From: Anaerolineae bacterium | GTDB lineage: Bacteria > Chloroflexota > Anaerolineae > UBA1429 | DNA length: 6,063 bases | Assembly (NCBI GenBank): GCA_007118555.1 | Contig: SKRJ01000112.1 | Span: forward strand, 1 to 6,063 | Direction of reading: 5' to 3' | In this document: one piece after another, positions 5,079 to 6,063 of the stretch | How the letters are laid out: each line of letters opens with the position of its first letter | Numbering within the stretch: position 1 is the first letter of the stretch | Notes under the pieces: generated by a model | The model's database searches: none | The model's input: only the letters and a program-made list of their open reading frames with translations | What the model was told of the DNA's origin: nothing | Translations under genes and position numbers: made by a program

Positions 5079-6063
5079 ATGGCGCCGGCCGTTCGCCAAA
5101 TCGTACATGTCGATCTCGACGCCTTTTATGCCTCGGTGGAGGCGTTGCTGGACCCCACGTTACAGGGCAAGCCCGTGATCATCGGGGGCTCGCCCGAGGG
5201 TCGGGGCGTGGTCTCGGCCGCGTCGTACGAGGCGCGGGCCTGCGGCGTGCGTTCGGCCATGCCCGTGGCCCAGGCGTTGCGTCTCTGCCCCGAGGCTATC
5301 CGCGTCTCGCCACGCCATGGCGTCTATGGCGAGCACTCGCGCAGGGTCATGGATCTGCTGGCGGGGTACACGCCTGTGCTGGAGCAGCTCTCCATCGATG
5401 AGGCTTTCCTGGACCTCACCGGCTGCGAGGCGCTCTGGGGCCCTGCTCCCGACGTAGCGCGCCAGATCCAGGAGCGCGTGCGCAGCGAATGCGGCCTGCC
5501 CTGCTCGCTCGGGGTGGCGACCAACAAGCTGGTGGCCAAGATCGCCTGTGGCGAGGGCAAGCCCCAGGGGTTGGTGGTCGTGCCGCCCGGCCAGGAGGCC
5601 GCGTTCCTGGCGCCCCTCGCCATCGAGACCCTGTGGGGGGTGGGCGAGGCCACGGGGCGGCGGCTGCGCGGGCTGGGCATCAGGACGATCGGCGAGTTGG
5701 CCGAACGGACTGAGGCAGAGCTGCTGCGCCTCTTTGGCGAGGGAGGTCGGCATCTGCGTCGCGCGGCCCGGGGCCTCGACGACGCGCCGGTGCACACCGA
5801 GCGCGAGCGGCGCTCGATCAGCCAGGAGCACACCTTTCGCCAGAACGTCACCGATCGCCAGACGCTTCAGCGGCGCCTTCTCTCGATGGCCGATCATCTG
5901 GCGGCCGGCCTGCGCCGAGATGCCCTGGTGGCCCAGACGGTGCGGCTCAAGCTGCGCTATGAGGATTTCGAGACCCTCACACGCCAGGTGACACTGGATC
6001 AACCCACCGATCAGGCCGACTTGCTGCATGATCGCGCCCTCGCGCTACTGGATGCCCACTGGA
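5079..6063 (+). CDS. dinB: DNA polymerase IV (Y-family translesion polymerase), 3' end outside window
   Basis: Pol IV is a low-fidelity DNA polymerase without proofreading that copies past damaged bases. The frame is open for 328 codons to the window edge; the family runs to about 350-420 aa, so the end is missing because the window stops. Catalytic residues are present: D12 in HVDLDAFYASVE, and D107 and E108 in SIDEAFLD. Y17 occupies the steric-gate position that excludes ribonucleotides. GVRSAMP (56-62) and ATNKLVAKIA (147-156) are conserved palm and finger motifs. LWGVGEATGRRLRGLGIRTI (185-204) is the helix-hairpin-helix of the thumb. The little-finger domain begins near residue 240. The beta-clamp-binding tail, if any, is not visible. 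AGGGAG at 5065-5070, 8 nt before the ATG, supports the start. The gene has its own extended -10 promoter framed by an inverted repeat and is insulated from fusA by a terminator. Confidence 0.96.
   Translation, partial: MAPAVRQIVHVDLDAFYASVEALLDPTLQGKPVIIGGSPEGRGVVSAASYEARACGVRSAMPVAQALRLCPEAIRVSPRHGVYGEHSRRVMDLLAGYTPVLEQLSIDEAFLDLTGCEALWGPAPDVARQIQERVRSECGLPCSLGVATNKLVAKIACGEGKPQGLVVVPPGQEAAFLAPLAIETLWGVGEATGRRLRGLGIRTIGELAERTEAELLRLFGEGGRHLRRAARGLDDAPVHTERERRSISQEHTFRQNVTDRQTLQRRLLSMADHLAAGLRRDALVAQTVRLKLRYEDFETLTRQVTLDQPTDQADLLHDRALALLDAHW

Noticed and set aside
4097..5080. 327-codon open frame on the minus strand across fusA and the dinB promoter
   Set aside because: It runs antisense through conserved EF-G domains IV and V, the fusA terminator and the dinB promoter; shadow of high-GC coding.
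5160..6029. 289-codon open frame on the minus strand across dinB
   Set aside because: It is fully antisense to conserved Pol IV motifs with no recognisable domain of its own.

Overview
This 6.1-kb window is ordinary, gene-dense, high-GC bacterial chromosome. It carries four substantial genes and a short tail of a fifth. The G+C-rich codon choice, a GTP-type PEP carboxykinase and a YaaA-like S4 protein fit a high-GC bacterium such as a Chloroflexota or Actinobacteriota member. No marker gene settles the phylum, so that assignment is a weak inference. I see no mobile element, CRISPR array, tRNA or rRNA.

Layout from left to right. Positions 1-105 (+) hold the last 34 codons of a gene whose end resembles a GNAT acetyltransferase; its stop overlaps the stop of the convergent next gene in a shared CTAG. 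Positions 102-311 (-) encode a 69-aa S4-domain RNA-binding protein. A perfect 10-bp hairpin (339-372) lies between it and pckG (409-2199, -), the GTP-dependent phosphoenolpyruvate carboxykinase. A 637-bp divergent intergenic region (2200-2836) follows. Then come fusA (2837-4903, +; elongation factor G) with a strong intrinsic terminator, and the 5' 328 codons of dinB (5079 to the window end, +; DNA polymerase IV).

The genes belong to separate processes: gluconeogenesis/anaplerosis, translation and translesion DNA synthesis. They appear to be separate transcription units, except that the S4 gene is probably read from pckG. The regulatory DNA is the most interesting part. pckG has a near-consensus promoter about 240 nt upstream of its start. 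The leader it would produce has two stable hairpins, a textbook terminator (long GC stem plus six U) and an overlapping alternative hairpin that would break the terminator. This is the architecture of a transcription attenuator or riboswitch that I do not recognise. fusA also has a near-consensus promoter and a roughly 220-nt structured leader. The dinB promoter has a perfect extended -10 box framed by a 7-N10-7 inverted repeat that looks like a repressor site.

No clearly new multi-gene system is visible. The best candidate for something undescribed is the pckG leader RNA.
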